Shown: positions 37,196 through 46,326 of the stretch, piece after piece
Layout: each line of letters opens with the position of its first letter
How positions within the stretch are numbered: position 1 is the first letter of the stretch
Source: Rhodanobacter denitrificans
Lineage (GTDB): Bacteria > Pseudomonadota > Gammaproteobacteria > Xanthomonadales > Rhodanobacteraceae
Reading direction: 5' to 3'
DNA: 64,000 bases
NCBI RefSeq assembly: GCF_000230695.2
Contig: NC_020541.1
Span: 3,410,001-3,474,000, forward strand
The notes under the pieces: model-generated
The model's input: the letters and a program-made list of their open reading frames with translations, nothing else
Told to the model about the DNA's origin: nothing
Databases searched by the model: none
Program-made: the position numbers and the translations under genes

Positions 37196-38277
37196 CAGCG
37201 CACCTTCAACGTGGCAAGGCCGATCAGCACCAGCACCACGGAGATGATCCAGAAGCGCACGATCACGCGCGGTTCGGGCCAGCCCTTCAATTCGAAGTGG
37301 TGGTGGATCGGCGCCATGCGGAACACGCGCTTGCCGGTGAGCTTGAAGCTCGCCACCTGGATCATCACCGAGGCGGTTTCCATCACGAACACGCCGCCCA
37401 TCACCAGCAGCACGACCTCCTGGCGCACGATCACCGCCACGCAACCCAGCGCCGCGCCCATCGCCAGCGCGCCGACGTCGCCCATGAACACCTGCGCCGG
37501 ATAGGTGTTGAACCACAGGAAGCCGAGCCCCGCGCCGGCCAGCGCGCCGGTGAAGATCGCCAGCTCGCCCGCGCCGGGAATCGAGGGGATGCCCAGGTAT
37601 TCGGAAAACACCTTGTTGCCGGCCAGATAGGCGAACACGCCGAGCGCGCCGGAGACCAGCACGGTGGGCATGATCGCCAGCCCGTCCAGCCCGTCGGTGA
37701 GGTTCACCGCGTTGGAGAAGCCCACGATCATGAAATAGGTGATCACCACGAAGAACAGCCCCAGCGGCAACACCACGTGCTTGAACAGCGGCACGTACAG
37801 CGCGGTCTCCGCGGGCAGCTGAGCGGTGTGGTAGAGGAACAGCGCCGCGCCGAGGCCGAACACCGACTGCCAGAAGTATTTCCAGCGGCTGGCCAGGCCG
37901 CGGCTGTCCTTCAGCACCAGCTTGCGGTAGTCGTCGTAGAAGCCGATCGCGCCGAAGCTCAGCAGCACCGCCAGCACCACCCATACGTAGCGGTTGTGCA
38001 GATCGGCCCACAGCAAAGTGGCGACGGTGACCGAAAGCAGGATCATCACACCGCCCATGGTCGGCGTGCCGGCCTTGACCAGGTGCGTCTGCGGACCGTC
38101 GCTGCGCACCACCTGGCCGGCCTTCAACGCGGCCAGCCGGTTGATCAGCCACGGGCCGCACAGCAGCGACAGCGCCAGCGCGGTGAGCGCGGCCATGATC
38201 GTGCGGAAGGTGATGTACTGGAACAGATGCAGCGCGGTGAAGTGCCGTGCCATCCAGTCGGTCAGTTCAAGCAGCAT
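37195..38277 (-). CDS. mraY: Phospho-N-acetylmuramoyl-pentapeptide transferase
   Basis: A 360-residue polytopic enzyme that links UDP-MurNAc-pentapeptide to undecaprenyl phosphate, making lipid I. It begins [13 protein letters not shown]; catalytic motifs include GFYDDYRKL with the aspartates, [10 protein letters not shown] and [10 protein letters not shown]. The ATG at 38277 has AAGGGGG eight bases upstream and overlaps murF by 11 bases; a GTG three codons earlier is an alternative. It leads straight into ftsW. Confidence 0.97.
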   Translation of the reverse strand: MLLELTDWMARHFTALHLFQYITFRTIMAALTALALSLLCGPWLINRLAALKAGQVVRSDGPQTHLVKAGTPTMGGVMILLSVTVATLLWADLHNRYVWVVLAVLLSFGAIGFYDDYRKLVLKDSRGLASRWKYFWQSVFGLGAALFLYHTAQLPAETALYVPLFKHVVLPLGLFFVVITYFMIVGFSNAVNLTDGLDGLAIMPTVLVSGALGVFAYLAGNKVFSEYLGIPSIPGAGELAIFTGALAGAGLGFLWFNTYPAQVFMGDVGALAMGAALGCVAVIVRQEVVLLVMGGVFVMETASVMIQVASFKLTGKRVFRMAPIHHHFELKGWPEPRVIVRFWIISVVLVLIGLATLKVR

Positions 38278-39649
38278 CGGACGCACCCCCTTCGTTCTTG
38301 CCCGCCGTGCCCGGATGACCGCCGAGCGCCGCCACCACCTGCTCCATGCCGGCCGAGCGCGAACCCTTCACCAGGCAGGTGACGCCCGCGTGCAGCTGCG
38401 TCCGCAGCGCGGCGATCAACGCGACCTTGTCGTCGAAATGCGTGCCGCCGGCGCCGAACGCCTCGACCGTGGCCGTGCCGAACGGGCCCACCGCGAACAG
38501 CCGCTCGACCCCGCGCTCGCGCGCACGCGTGCCGATGCCGGCATGCAATGCGGGCGCATCCGTGCCCAGCTCGGCCATGTCGCCCAGCACCAGCCAGCGT
38601 TCGCCGGCGGCCAGCAGCAGGGTGTCGATCGCTGCCGCCATCGAGCCGGGGTTCGCATTGTAGCTGTCGTCGATCAGGGTCCAACCGCCGGCCATCGTCT
38701 CGCGGCGCAGGCGGCCGGCCACGCCGGGCACCTGCTCCAGCCCGGCCACGATGGTGGCCAGCGGCACCTCAAGCGCCAACGCTACCGCCGTCGCCGCCAG
38801 CGCGTTGGCGATGTTGTGGCGGCCAGGCAGTGGCAGCGCCACCCCGGCGTCGCCTTGCGGCGTATGCAGCACGAAACGCGAGCCGTCCACGCGTTGCTCG
38901 ACGATGCCGGCGCCGATGTCGGCCGGTTGCTCCAGGCCGAAGCGCAGCACCTTGCGCGCGCCGGCCAGGCCGGTGAAGAAGCTGGCGAACGCGTCGTCGG
39001 CATTGATGATCGCCACGCCGTCGGCCGGCAACGCCTGGTACAGCGCGCCCTTGGTCTCGGCCACGCCTTCGATGCTGCCCATGCGCGCAAGATGCGCCGG
39101 CGCGATGAGCGTGACGAGGCCGATATCGGGCCGCGCGATGGCAGCCAGGTAGGCGATGTCACCCGGCTTGCCGGCGCCCATCTCGAATACCGCGTATTCG
39201 GTGTCCGGCGGCATCGCGAGCAGGCTCAGCGGCAGGCCCAGCTCGTTGTTGAAGTTGCCCGCGCTGACGTGGGTGCGGCCGTGCCGCGCCAGGATCGAGG
39301 CGACCAGCGTCTTCACCGTGGTCTTGCCGTTGGAGCCGGTGATGCCGACCACGCGCACGTTGCGCTGCGCGCGCACCGCGCTGGCCAGGTCGCCGAGGGC
39401 CAGTTCGGTGCTGCCCACCAGTACCTGCGGCAGCGCGCTGTCGACCTTGCGCGTGACCAGCGCGGCGACCGCGCCGCGCGTGGCGGCTTCGGCCAGGTAA
39501 TCGTGGCCATCAGCCCGCTCGCCCTTGATCGCCACGAACAAGTCGCCGGGCTCGAGCCTGCGCGTGTCGATGGCGACGCCGGTCACCTCGACGTCGGCGC
39601 CGAGCAGGCGGCCGTGGGTCCACAGCGCGATGGCGGCGAGCTGCATCAT
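38267..39649 (-). CDS. murF: UDP-MurNAc-tripeptide--D-alanyl-D-alanine ligase
   Basis: A 460-residue Mur ligase that adds D-Ala-D-Ala to the precursor. N-terminal [26 protein letters not shown]-loop [13 protein letters not shown], and [11 protein letters not shown] are diagnostic. The ATG overlaps the murE stop as ATGA. It supplies MraY with the pentapeptide. Confidence 0.96.
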   Translation of the reverse strand: MMQLAAIALWTHGRLLGADVEVTGVAIDTRRLEPGDLFVAIKGERADGHDYLAEAATRGAVAALVTRKVDSALPQVLVGSTELALGDLASAVRAQRNVRVVGITGSNGKTTVKTLVASILARHGRTHVSAGNFNNELGLPLSLLAMPPDTEYAVFEMGAGKPGDIAYLAAIARPDIGLVTLIAPAHLARMGSIEGVAETKGALYQALPADGVAIINADDAFASFFTGLAGARKVLRFGLEQPADIGAGIVEQRVDGSRFVLHTPQGDAGVALPLPGRHNIANALAATAVALALEVPLATIVAGLEQVPGVAGRLRRETMAGGWTLIDDSYNANPGSMAAAIDTLLLAAGERWLVLGDMAELGTDAPALHAGIGTRARERGVERLFAVGPFGTATVEAFGAGGTHFDDKVALIAALRTQLHAGVTCLVKGSRSAGMEQVVAALGGHPGTAGKNEGGASDAA

Positions 39650-41154
39650 GGGCGTGCCTCCCCGCCGATCCGTTCCAGCACGGCACGCGCCACCGCCAGA
39701 TCGTCGAACGGGCGCTTGCCGATGGCGCCGTCCTGGTAGGTTTCGTGACCCTTGCCGGCGATCAGCACGACGTCGCCGGCGTGCGCCAGCTGCAGCGCGT
39801 CGGCGATCGCCAGCGCACGGTCGCGCTCCACCGTCATCGCGCGCGCGGCGGCCATGCCGGCCACGATCTGCGCCACGATCGCATCGCCATCCTCGCCGCG
39901 CGGGTTGTCGTCGGTGACGATCGCCACGTCAGCCAGCCGTGCCGCGATCGCGCCCATCAGCGGGCGCTTGCCGGCGTCGCGCTCGCCGCCGCAGCCGAAC
40001 ACGCAGATCAGCTTGCCGGCGCAATGCGCGCGCACCGCAGCCAGCGCCTGTTCCAGCGCATCCGGCGTGTGTGCGTAGTCGACCACCACCAGCGGCTGGC
40101 CATGCACGCCGCCGAGCCGGCTCATCCGCCCGTTCACCGGCTGCAGCTGCTCGAGCGCCTCGACGATGCGCGCGAACGGCTCGCCCAGCGCGCCGAGGCA
40201 GCCCACCACGGCGAGCAGGTTGGCCACGTTGAAGCGGCCGATCAGATGGCTGCGCACGGCCCGCGTGCCCCACGGCGTGCGCAGCTGGAACGCCAGCCCT
40301 TCGGCCGAGGTGACGATCGCGCTGGCGGCGATCTCCGCCTCGCCGTCGTCGGCCATGCTGAAGCGCAGGCGCTGCACGCCGGCCAGCAGCTGCGTCGCCA
40401 GTTCGCGACCGAACGTATCGTCGATGTTGATCACTGCGCTGCGCAGGCCCGGCCAGGCGAACAGCTTCGCTTTCGCCGCACCGTAGGCTTCCATGCTGCC
40501 GTGGTAGTCCAGGTGGTCGCGGGTGAGGTTGGTGAACGCGGCCACCTCGTAATCCACCGCTGCCACGCGGCCCTGCTCCAGCGCGTGCGAGGACACCTCC
40601 ATCGCGACGTGGCTGACCTGCGCAGCGCGGAACTCCGCCAGCAACTCCTGCACCGTCACCGCGTCGGGGGTGGTGCGCTCGCCTTCGTGCAGTCGGCCGT
40701 GCACACCGGCGCCGAGCGTGCCGATCGAGGCTGCGCGATGGCCGAGCAGGGTCAGCGCCTGTGCCAGGAGCTGCACGCACGAGGTCTTGCCGTTGGTGCC
40801 GGTGACGCCGACCATCCGCATCGACTCGCTGGGGCGCTCGTAGAAACGTGCGGCGATCTCGCTGACCTGGCCATGCAGGTCGTCGATCCACAGCACGGGA
40901 ACCTCCAGCGGCTCGACCTTGGCGGGTGCGGGTGCCTCGGCCAGCACCACCCGCGCGCCGCGCTGCTCGGCGCCGGCGGCGAAGCTGATGCCGTGCGCCT
41001 GGCTGCCGCGCAGGGCGAAGAACGCGTCGCCGCGGCGCACCCGGCGCGAATCGAGGCTCAGGCCGGACACCACGATGCGGCCGGCATCCGGCGCGGCGGC
41101 GATCGGCGCATCGGCGATGCCCAGCAGCAACTGGTCGAGGTGGCCGGTGCTCAT
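39646..41154 (-). CDS. murE: UDP-MurNAc-tripeptide synthetase MurE (meso-DAP type)
   Basis: A 502-residue Mur ligase. SLDSRRVRRGDAFFALRG, the P-loop GVTGTNGKTSCV, and VDYAHTPDALEQAL are typical. The motif DDNPRGED contains DNPR, which in this family marks preference for meso-diaminopimelate rather than lysine. The start overlaps the ftsI stop as ATGA. A MurD-type product is its substrate, yet murD is absent from the cluster. Confidence 0.96.
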   Translation of the reverse strand: MSTGHLDQLLLGIADAPIAAAPDAGRIVVSGLSLDSRRVRRGDAFFALRGSQAHGISFAAGAEQRGARVVLAEAPAPAKVEPLEVPVLWIDDLHGQVSEIAARFYERPSESMRMVGVTGTNGKTSCVQLLAQALTLLGHRAASIGTLGAGVHGRLHEGERTTPDAVTVQELLAEFRAAQVSHVAMEVSSHALEQGRVAAVDYEVAAFTNLTRDHLDYHGSMEAYGAAKAKLFAWPGLRSAVINIDDTFGRELATQLLAGVQRLRFSMADDGEAEIAASAIVTSAEGLAFQLRTPWGTRAVRSHLIGRFNVANLLAVVGCLGALGEPFARIVEALEQLQPVNGRMSRLGGVHGQPLVVVDYAHTPDALEQALAAVRAHCAGKLICVFGCGGERDAGKRPLMGAIAARLADVAIVTDDNPRGEDGDAIVAQIVAGMAAARAMTVERDRALAIADALQLAHAGDVVLIAGKGHETYQDGAIGKRPFDDLAVARAVLERIGGEARP

Positions 41155-42965
41155 GGCGTGTCCTCGTCGACCGGGGCGTCGTCGATCGGCGCATCGACCG
41201 GCGGCTTGCTGCCCACCAGGCCGTCGACGTTCTGCAGCGGGCCGCCGACATACCAGCGACCGATGTTGTCCGGCGGCACGTCGAGCAGGCGCAACGCACC
41301 TTCCATCACCCTGGAGAACACCGGCCCGGACACCGTGCCACCGTAGTAGCTGCCCTTCTGCGGGTTGTCGATCACCACCACCGCGGCCAGGCGCGGGTTC
41401 GACGCCGGCACGATGCCGGCGAACGCCGAGGTGTAGTTGCTCTTGGCGTAGCCGCCGACGCTGGCCTTGTGCGCGGTGCCGGTCTTGCCGGCCACGCTGT
41501 AGTTGGCGATGCGCGCCAGCGTGCCGGTGCTGCCCGGCCCGGTCACCGTCTCCATCATGCGCAGCAGCTGGCCCGCCACTTCCGGCGAAATGATCTGCTT
41601 GGCGGTGGCGTCGCCGCCCTTGATGAAGCTCGGGCTGTGCATCACGCCGCCGTCGGCGATGGTGGCGTAGGCGTTGACCAGCTGCAGCACGGTCACGTTG
41701 AGGCCGTAGCCGTAGCCGAGGATGGCCTTCTCCAGCGGACGCCAGCTGCGGCCGATGCGCAACGAACCGGCGGCCTCGCCAGGGAAGCCGCTCTCGGTGC
41801 TGTTGCCGAAGCCGAACGCGCGGTAGGTGTCGTACATCAGCGTGGTGTCGAGCGTCATGGCGATGCGCGCCGCGCCCACGTTGCTGGACTTGGTGATCAC
41901 CCCGGTCGGCGTGAGCAGCCCGTAGTTGTGCGTGTCGTGGATGTCGTGGCCCTGGAAATACCAGTGCCCGCCGGTGGTGTCGATGATCGGGCTGGTCGGC
42001 GTGTACTTGCCGCTGGACAGCGCCGCCGCCATCAGGATCGGCTTGACGGTGGAGCCCGGCTCGAGCACGTCGGTCATCGCCCGGTTGCGCCGCTGGCCCG
42101 GCTTGCTGCCGCCGAGCGCGTTCGGGTTGTAGGTGGGCAGGTTGGCCATCGCCAGCACTTCGCCGGTCTTCACGTCGAGCACCACGATCGAGCCGGAATC
42201 GGCCTGCGATTTCTCCAGCGCGTTTTTCAGTTCGCTGTAGGCGAGGAACTGGATGCGCCGGTCGATGCTGAGCGTGAGGTTCTGCCCCGGCTTGGGCGCG
42301 CGCACCTGCTCGATGTCCTCGACCACGTGGCCCATGCGGTCGCGGATCACGCGCTTGGCGCCGGGCTTGCCGGCCAGCCAGTCGTCGTAGGCCAGCTCCA
42401 GGCCTTCCTGGCCGCGGTCGTCGATGTTGGTGAAGCCGAGCACGTGCGCGGTCACCTCGCCAGACGGGTAGTAGCGCTTGAACTCGCGCTGGCCGTTGAT
42501 GCCGGGGATGCCCAGGTCCAGCACGGCCTGCGCCGCGGCCGGCGCCATCTGCCGGCGCAGGTAGACGAACTCGCGGTCCGAGCGCTGCGCCAGCTGCGCC
42601 TTCAGGCCGTCCGCGTCCACGCCCAGTGCCTGCGCCAGCGCGGGGATGCGCTCGTCGCTGTCGAGCACCTCGGCCGGGTTCGCCCAGATCGACATCATCG
42701 GCGTCGACACCGCCAGCGGCTCGCCGTTGCGGTCGAAGATGGTGCCGCGCGACACCGGAATCGGCATCTCGCGCAGGAAGCGCGCATCGCCCTGGCGCTG
42801 GTAGAACTGTTTGCGCACCACCTGCAGGTCGAACGCACGTGCGACCAGGCCGGCCGAGACCAGGCCGAGCAGGCCGACCACCACCACCATGCGTCGACGC
42901 GCGCTGGGGCCGGCGCCGCGACGGCGGCTGGGCTGGGCGGGAGCGATGTGGTTGCGCCAGCTCAT
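41151..42965 (-). CDS. ftsI: Penicillin-binding protein 3, septal transpeptidase
   Basis: A 604-residue class B PBP with a short basic cytoplasmic end, one membrane span (VVVVGLLGLVSAGLVARAF), a pedestal domain starting PVSRGTIFDRNGEPLAV, and a transpeptidase domain. The active-site set is complete: STVK (serine nucleophile), SSN in TKSSNVGAA, and KTG in AGKTGTAHK. It crosslinks septal peptidoglycan with FtsW. The ATG overlaps the ftsL stop (TGATG). The last ~40 residues are an acidic, proline-rich tail. Confidence 0.96.
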   Translation of the reverse strand: MSWRNHIAPAQPSRRRGAGPSARRRMVVVVGLLGLVSAGLVARAFDLQVVRKQFYQRQGDARFLREMPIPVSRGTIFDRNGEPLAVSTPMMSIWANPAEVLDSDERIPALAQALGVDADGLKAQLAQRSDREFVYLRRQMAPAAAQAVLDLGIPGINGQREFKRYYPSGEVTAHVLGFTNIDDRGQEGLELAYDDWLAGKPGAKRVIRDRMGHVVEDIEQVRAPKPGQNLTLSIDRRIQFLAYSELKNALEKSQADSGSIVVLDVKTGEVLAMANLPTYNPNALGGSKPGQRRNRAMTDVLEPGSTVKPILMAAALSSGKYTPTSPIIDTTGGHWYFQGHDIHDTHNYGLLTPTGVITKSSNVGAARIAMTLDTTLMYDTYRAFGFGNSTESGFPGEAAGSLRIGRSWRPLEKAILGYGYGLNVTVLQLVNAYATIADGGVMHSPSFIKGGDATAKQIISPEVAGQLLRMMETVTGPGSTGTLARIANYSVAGKTGTAHKASVGGYAKSNYTSAFAGIVPASNPRLAAVVVIDNPQKGSYYGGTVSGPVFSRVMEGALRLLDVPPDNIGRWYVGGPLQNVDGLVGSKPPVDAPIDDAPVDEDTP

Positions 42966-43234
42966 CAGCGCAGCAGCCGGATGTCTTGCGGGCGCGGATC
43001 GACCATGCCCAGCTTCTGCCGGGCCTCGTCGTCGATGCGCCGCGGTTCGGCGTAGGTGGCCTGCTCCAGTTCGAGTTTGCCGTATTCGATGTTCAGCTCG
43101 TCGCGCTGGTTCTGCAGCGCGGTCAGGCTGACGAACAGCACGCGGCTCTCGTGGCGCGTCCACACCACGCCGAGCGCGCTGGCCAGCACCGCGACCAGCA
43201 GCATCAGCAGGCACAGGGCGCCGAGTACCTTCAT
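42965..43234 (-). CDS. ftsL: Cell division protein FtsL
   Basis: An 89-residue bitopic protein: one membrane span (residues 4-24) and a periplasmic leucine-zipper-like coiled coil ([22 protein letters not shown]). FtsL forms a complex with FtsQ and FtsB that activates FtsWI. It is identified by size, topology and place between rsmH and ftsI, since the family has little sequence conservation. Its start overlaps the rsmH stop. Confidence 0.9.
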   Translation of the reverse strand: MKVLGALCLLMLLVAVLASALGVVWTRHESRVLFVSLTALQNQRDELNIEYGKLELEQATYAEPRRIDDEARQKLGMVDPRPQDIRLLR

Positions 43235-44172
43235 GCGCGGCCCTCCGCCGCAAGTTTCTCCGCCACGCGCAGCACCGCCGAACGCGAGCGCGGGTTCGCC
43301 GCCTGCTCGGCGTCGGACGGAAACTGCGCCTTGCCGACCGCCGCCAGTTGCGCCGGCGCGGCCTGCACCGGCGGCCCGCGGCGGCTGTTCTGCACGCGGC
43401 CGGCGTGATCGCGGATGAACAGCTTCACCGCGCGGTCTTCCAGCGAATGGAAGCTGATCACCGCCAGCCGGCCGCCGGGCTTGAGCCGTTCCAGCGCCGC
43501 ATTCAAGCCCTGCTGCAGGGCATCCAGCTCGCCGTTCACGCGAATGCGCAACGCCTGGAAGCTGCGCGTGGCCGGGTGCTTGCCCGGCTCGCGCCGGCCG
43601 GCCACGCGCTCGATCAGCGCGGCCAGCTGGCCGGTGCGGGTGAACGGGGTGGCCTCGCGGTCGGCCACGATGGCGCGGGCGATGCGCCGGCTGTGGCGCT
43701 CCTCGCCGAAGTGCCACAGCACGTCGGCGATCTCGCGCTCGCTGGCGTGGGCCAGGAACTCCGCCGCGCTCTCGCCCTGACTGGGATCCATGCGCATGTC
43801 CAGCGGCGCATCGGCCATGAAACTGAAGCCGCGCGCGGCCTCGTCCAGCTGCGGCGAGGACACGCCGAGGTCGAGCAACACGCCGTCGAGGCCGGCCGCG
43901 GTCTCGTCCCACTCGGCCAGGCTGGAGAAATTCGCGTGGCGAATCGCCACGCGCGGATCGCCCGCGAATTCGGCCTGCGCGGCGGCAATCGCAGCGGGAT
44001 CGCGGTCCATCAGCAGCAGCCGGCCGTCGGGACCCAGGCGCGACAGCACCGCGCGGGCGTGACCGCCGCGACCGAAGGTTCCATCGAGATAGCGCCCGCC
44101 CGCATGCACGGCGAGTCCCTCCACTGCTTCACCCAGCATCACCGGGATGTGCCGCAACTGCTGCTCGGCCAT
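43231..44172 (-). CDS. rsmH: 16S rRNA (cytosine1402-N4)-methyltransferase
   Basis: A 313-residue SAM methyltransferase (MraW). It shows [13 protein letters not shown], the SAM motif [44 protein letters not shown] and [13 protein letters not shown]. It modifies C1402 in the ribosomal P site. The ATG at 44172 was chosen over a longer frame that reads through the mraZ spacer. It is the second gene of the mra operon. Confidence 0.96.
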   Translation of the reverse strand: MAEQQLRHIPVMLGEAVEGLAVHAGGRYLDGTFGRGGHARAVLSRLGPDGRLLLMDRDPAAIAAAQAEFAGDPRVAIRHANFSSLAEWDETAAGLDGVLLDLGVSSPQLDEAARGFSFMADAPLDMRMDPSQGESAAEFLAHASEREIADVLWHFGEERHSRRIARAIVADREATPFTRTGQLAALIERVAGRREPGKHPATRSFQALRIRVNGELDALQQGLNAALERLKPGGRLAVISFHSLEDRAVKLFIRDHAGRVQNSRRGPPVQAAPAQLAAVGKAQFPSDAEQAANPRSRSAVLRVAEKLAAEGRA

Positions 44173-44214
44173 GCCGCACTCCCGCTCCCGTCCCGCCCAC
44201 ATGCCGATCGCGCC

Positions 44215-44661
44215 TTACAGGCGCAATTCCGCCATTGCCTGTGTGATCTCGCCTTCGCCGATGGTCTGGCGGATCTTCTTCAGGTGCTCCTGCTCGCTCC
44301 ACAGCTCGAACTTGTCGCCCATGCCCAGCAGCACCGCCTTCTTCTCGATGCCGGTGGTGGCACGCTGGCTGGCCGGCAGCAACACCCGCGATGCCGAATC
44401 GGGCTCGACCACGGCGGCTGCGCCGACCAGCTTCATCTGCATGTCGCGATGCGCCTTGACCACCTTGGACAGCGCATTGACCTGGTCGCGCACCAACTCC
44501 CACGCCGCGTACGGGAACAGCCACAGGCAGCCGGACTCGAACGGGTTGTAGGTGAGCACCAGACGGTTCGCGCACTCGCCCGCCACCTGCTCCCGATAGG
44601 CGGTGGGGATGGTCAGGCGACCCTTGTCGTCGATGGTGATGGCGGTTTCGCCCTGGAACAC
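44215..44661 (-). CDS. mraZ: Transcriptional regulator MraZ
   Basis: A 148-residue protein with two AbrB-like half domains (ITIDDKGRLTIPTAYREQV near the start and the matching LVGAAAVVEPDSASRVLLPASQRA). MraZ is a ring-forming DNA-binding repressor of the dcw operon that binds TGGGN repeats. The start is GTG, and the GGAG that serves as its ribosome site is part of the fourth operator repeat, ten bases upstream. It is the first gene of the dcw cluster. Confidence 0.95.
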   Translation of the reverse strand: MFQGETAITIDDKGRLTIPTAYREQVAGECANRLVLTYNPFESGCLWLFPYAAWELVRDQVNALSKVVKAHRDMQMKLVGAAAVVEPDSASRVLLPASQRATTGIEKKAVLLGMGDKFELWSEQEHLKKIRQTIGEGEITQAMAELRL

Positions 44662-44671
44662 GGTCAGCAGA

Positions 44672-44706
44672 CTCCACTAAAACCCACGATTTCACACTGG
44701 AGCCCA
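44672..44706 (-). promoter_or_regulatory. MraZ operator with four repeats
   Basis: Read on the minus strand, TGGGC, TGTGA, TGGGT and TGGAG follow one another with exactly ten-base periodicity (five-base spacers). Two match the TGGGN consensus of MraZ boxes exactly, the others are near matches. The set covers the predicted transcription start, so MraZ should repress its own operon. Confidence 0.85.
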
Positions 44707-44734
44707 CGATAATCTCGCCCTATGAGACTGTCAA
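44706..44734 (-). promoter_or_regulatory. Promoter of the mra/dcw operon
   Basis: On the minus strand TTGACA (44729-44734) and TATCGT (44706-44711) are spaced by 17 bases. The expected start is near 44699, giving a leader of about 38 nt. The -10 touches the first MraZ box. Confidence 0.8.
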
Positions 44735-44940
44735 GGCAATTTCGCTTGTGAATCAAGGAGTAAAGGCAGAATGCTGACCGTACATGCAGCATATTCTCAG
44801 GAACGCCTGCAAGGTGTTTGATAGCAGGGAATTTTTTAAAAATCCAAATGCACCACTGCGAGCCCAGACCGGATGAAATCCGGCCGGATCGGCACCGTGA
44901 CGCCGCTCGGGGATGAATCGCCATTCACACACACGGACGC
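44735..44940. other. Spacer between the mra promoter and the RNase P RNA gene
   Basis: This AT-richer spacer contains an inverted repeat GAATGCTG/CAGCATATTC (44769-44796), an A/T palindrome (44828-44846) and a CCGGAT-GAA-ATCCGG hairpin (44870-44884). A 16-codon plus-strand frame at 44771 has an AAGGAG site but no support. No gene is called. Confidence 0.4.
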
Positions 44941-44941
44941 C

Positions 44942-44976
44942 CCTCACCGCCGCGGCGACGGGCCGCAGCGGTGAGG
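44942..44976 (-). terminator. Hairpin behind the RNase P RNA gene
   Basis: CCTCACCGCCGCGG pairs with CCGCAGCGGTGAGG at 13 of 14 positions around a seven-base loop, about 15 bases after the mature rnpB 3' end. No U-run follows, so it may act as a processing signal or a weak terminator. Confidence 0.55.
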
Positions 44977-44989
44977 AACGCATGAAGAG

Positions 44990-45352
<363 letters not shown>

Positions 45353-45357
45353 GAGCC

Positions 45358-45397
45358 ATTGTAATGGCCGGGAGTCGGGATTGGGGAGTCGGGATTC
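45358..45397 (-). promoter_or_regulatory. rnpB -10 element next to a 14-bp tandem repeat
   Basis: On the minus strand TACAAT (45358-45363) lies seven bases before the predicted rnpB 5' end. The -35 region is occupied by two tandem copies of GGGAGTCGGGATT (45370-45397, plus-strand reading), and no TTGACA is visible. A variant of this repeat occurs at 63716-63734. Confidence 0.55.
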
Positions 45398-45420
45398 GGA
45401 AAAGCGCGCCGGAACCAGCC

Positions 45421-46245
45421 TCACGATTCATATAACGCCCTGCGCGGCGCGCCGCTGATCGCCGCCGCCAGCTTGGCCGCCTTCGCCGGCGGCAGTTCCT
45501 CGCGCAGGATCGCGAACACACGCCGCCCTTCGGCGAGCTTCGCGTCGGCCTCCTCGCCGCGGCCGGCGACCAGGATCACGCACTCGCCGCGCTGCTGGTC
45601 GGGATCGGCGGTGACCCGTGCCGCCAGCAACCCCAGCGGCTCGCCCAGCACCGTCTCGAACAGCTTGGTCAGCTCGCGCGCGAGCACCGCTTCACGCCCG
45701 GCGCCAAACACGTCGCGCATGTCGGCCAGGCTTTCGGCGACGCGGTGCGACGACTCATAGAAGATGAGCGTGCGCGCGTCGCCCGCCAGCTCCTGCAGCC
45801 GGCTGCGCCGTGCCGCTGCCTTCGGCGGCAGGAAACCCTCGAACACGAAACGGTCGCTGGGCAGGCCGGCCACCGACAGCGCAGCGATCGCCGCGCAGGC
45901 GCCCGGCACCGGGATGCAGCGGATGCCGGCCGCGCGCGCGGCGCGCACCAGCCGGAAGCCCGGGTCGCTGATCAGCGGCGTGCCCGCGTCGGAGATCAGC
46001 GCCACCGCTTCGCCGCCCTGCATCCGGCGCACGATCGCCTCCACCGCGTCGCGCTCGTTGTGTTCGTGCAGCGCGATCAGCGGCGTGTCGATGTTGTGAT
46101 GCAGCAGCAGCGGCCGGCTGTGGCGGGTGTCCTCGGCGGCGATCACCGCCACCGCGCGCAGGGTCTCGATCGCCCGTGCGGACAGGTCGTCGCGGTGGCC
46201 GATCGGCGTGGCGACCACCCACAAGCAGCCTAATGGTGCTGACAT
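45421..46245 (-). CDS. rsmI: 16S rRNA (cytidine1402-2'-O)-methyltransferase
   Basis: A 274-residue tetrapyrrole-methylase-fold protein that methylates the ribose of C1402, the same base that RsmH modifies. It shows LWVVATPIGHRDDLSARAIETL, AEDTRHSRPLL, ALISDAGTPLISDPG and FYESSHRVAESL. The ATG at 46245 has AGGAG seven bases upstream. It is divergent from lpoA, the usual rsmI-lpoA-yraN neighbourhood. Confidence 0.95.
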   Translation of the reverse strand: MSAPLGCLWVVATPIGHRDDLSARAIETLRAVAVIAAEDTRHSRPLLLHHNIDTPLIALHEHNERDAVEAIVRRMQGGEAVALISDAGTPLISDPGFRLVRAARAAGIRCIPVPGACAAIAALSVAGLPSDRFVFEGFLPPKAAARRSRLQELAGDARTLIFYESSHRVAESLADMRDVFGAGREAVLARELTKLFETVLGEPLGLLAARVTADPDQQRGECVILVAGRGEEADAKLAEGRRVFAILREELPPAKAAKLAAAISGAPRRALYES

Positions 46246-46326
46246 CTGCAAACTCCTGCGCCGTAAGCCGGCAAGTCGATCCGCTATGATCGCGCATTGA
46301 CGACCCTGACGAACAAGGGATTTCCC

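Noticed and set aside
44771..44821. 16-codon plus-strand frame with an AAGGAG site near the mra promoter
   Set aside because: There is no promoter or terminator to match, and its length is easily reached by chance.
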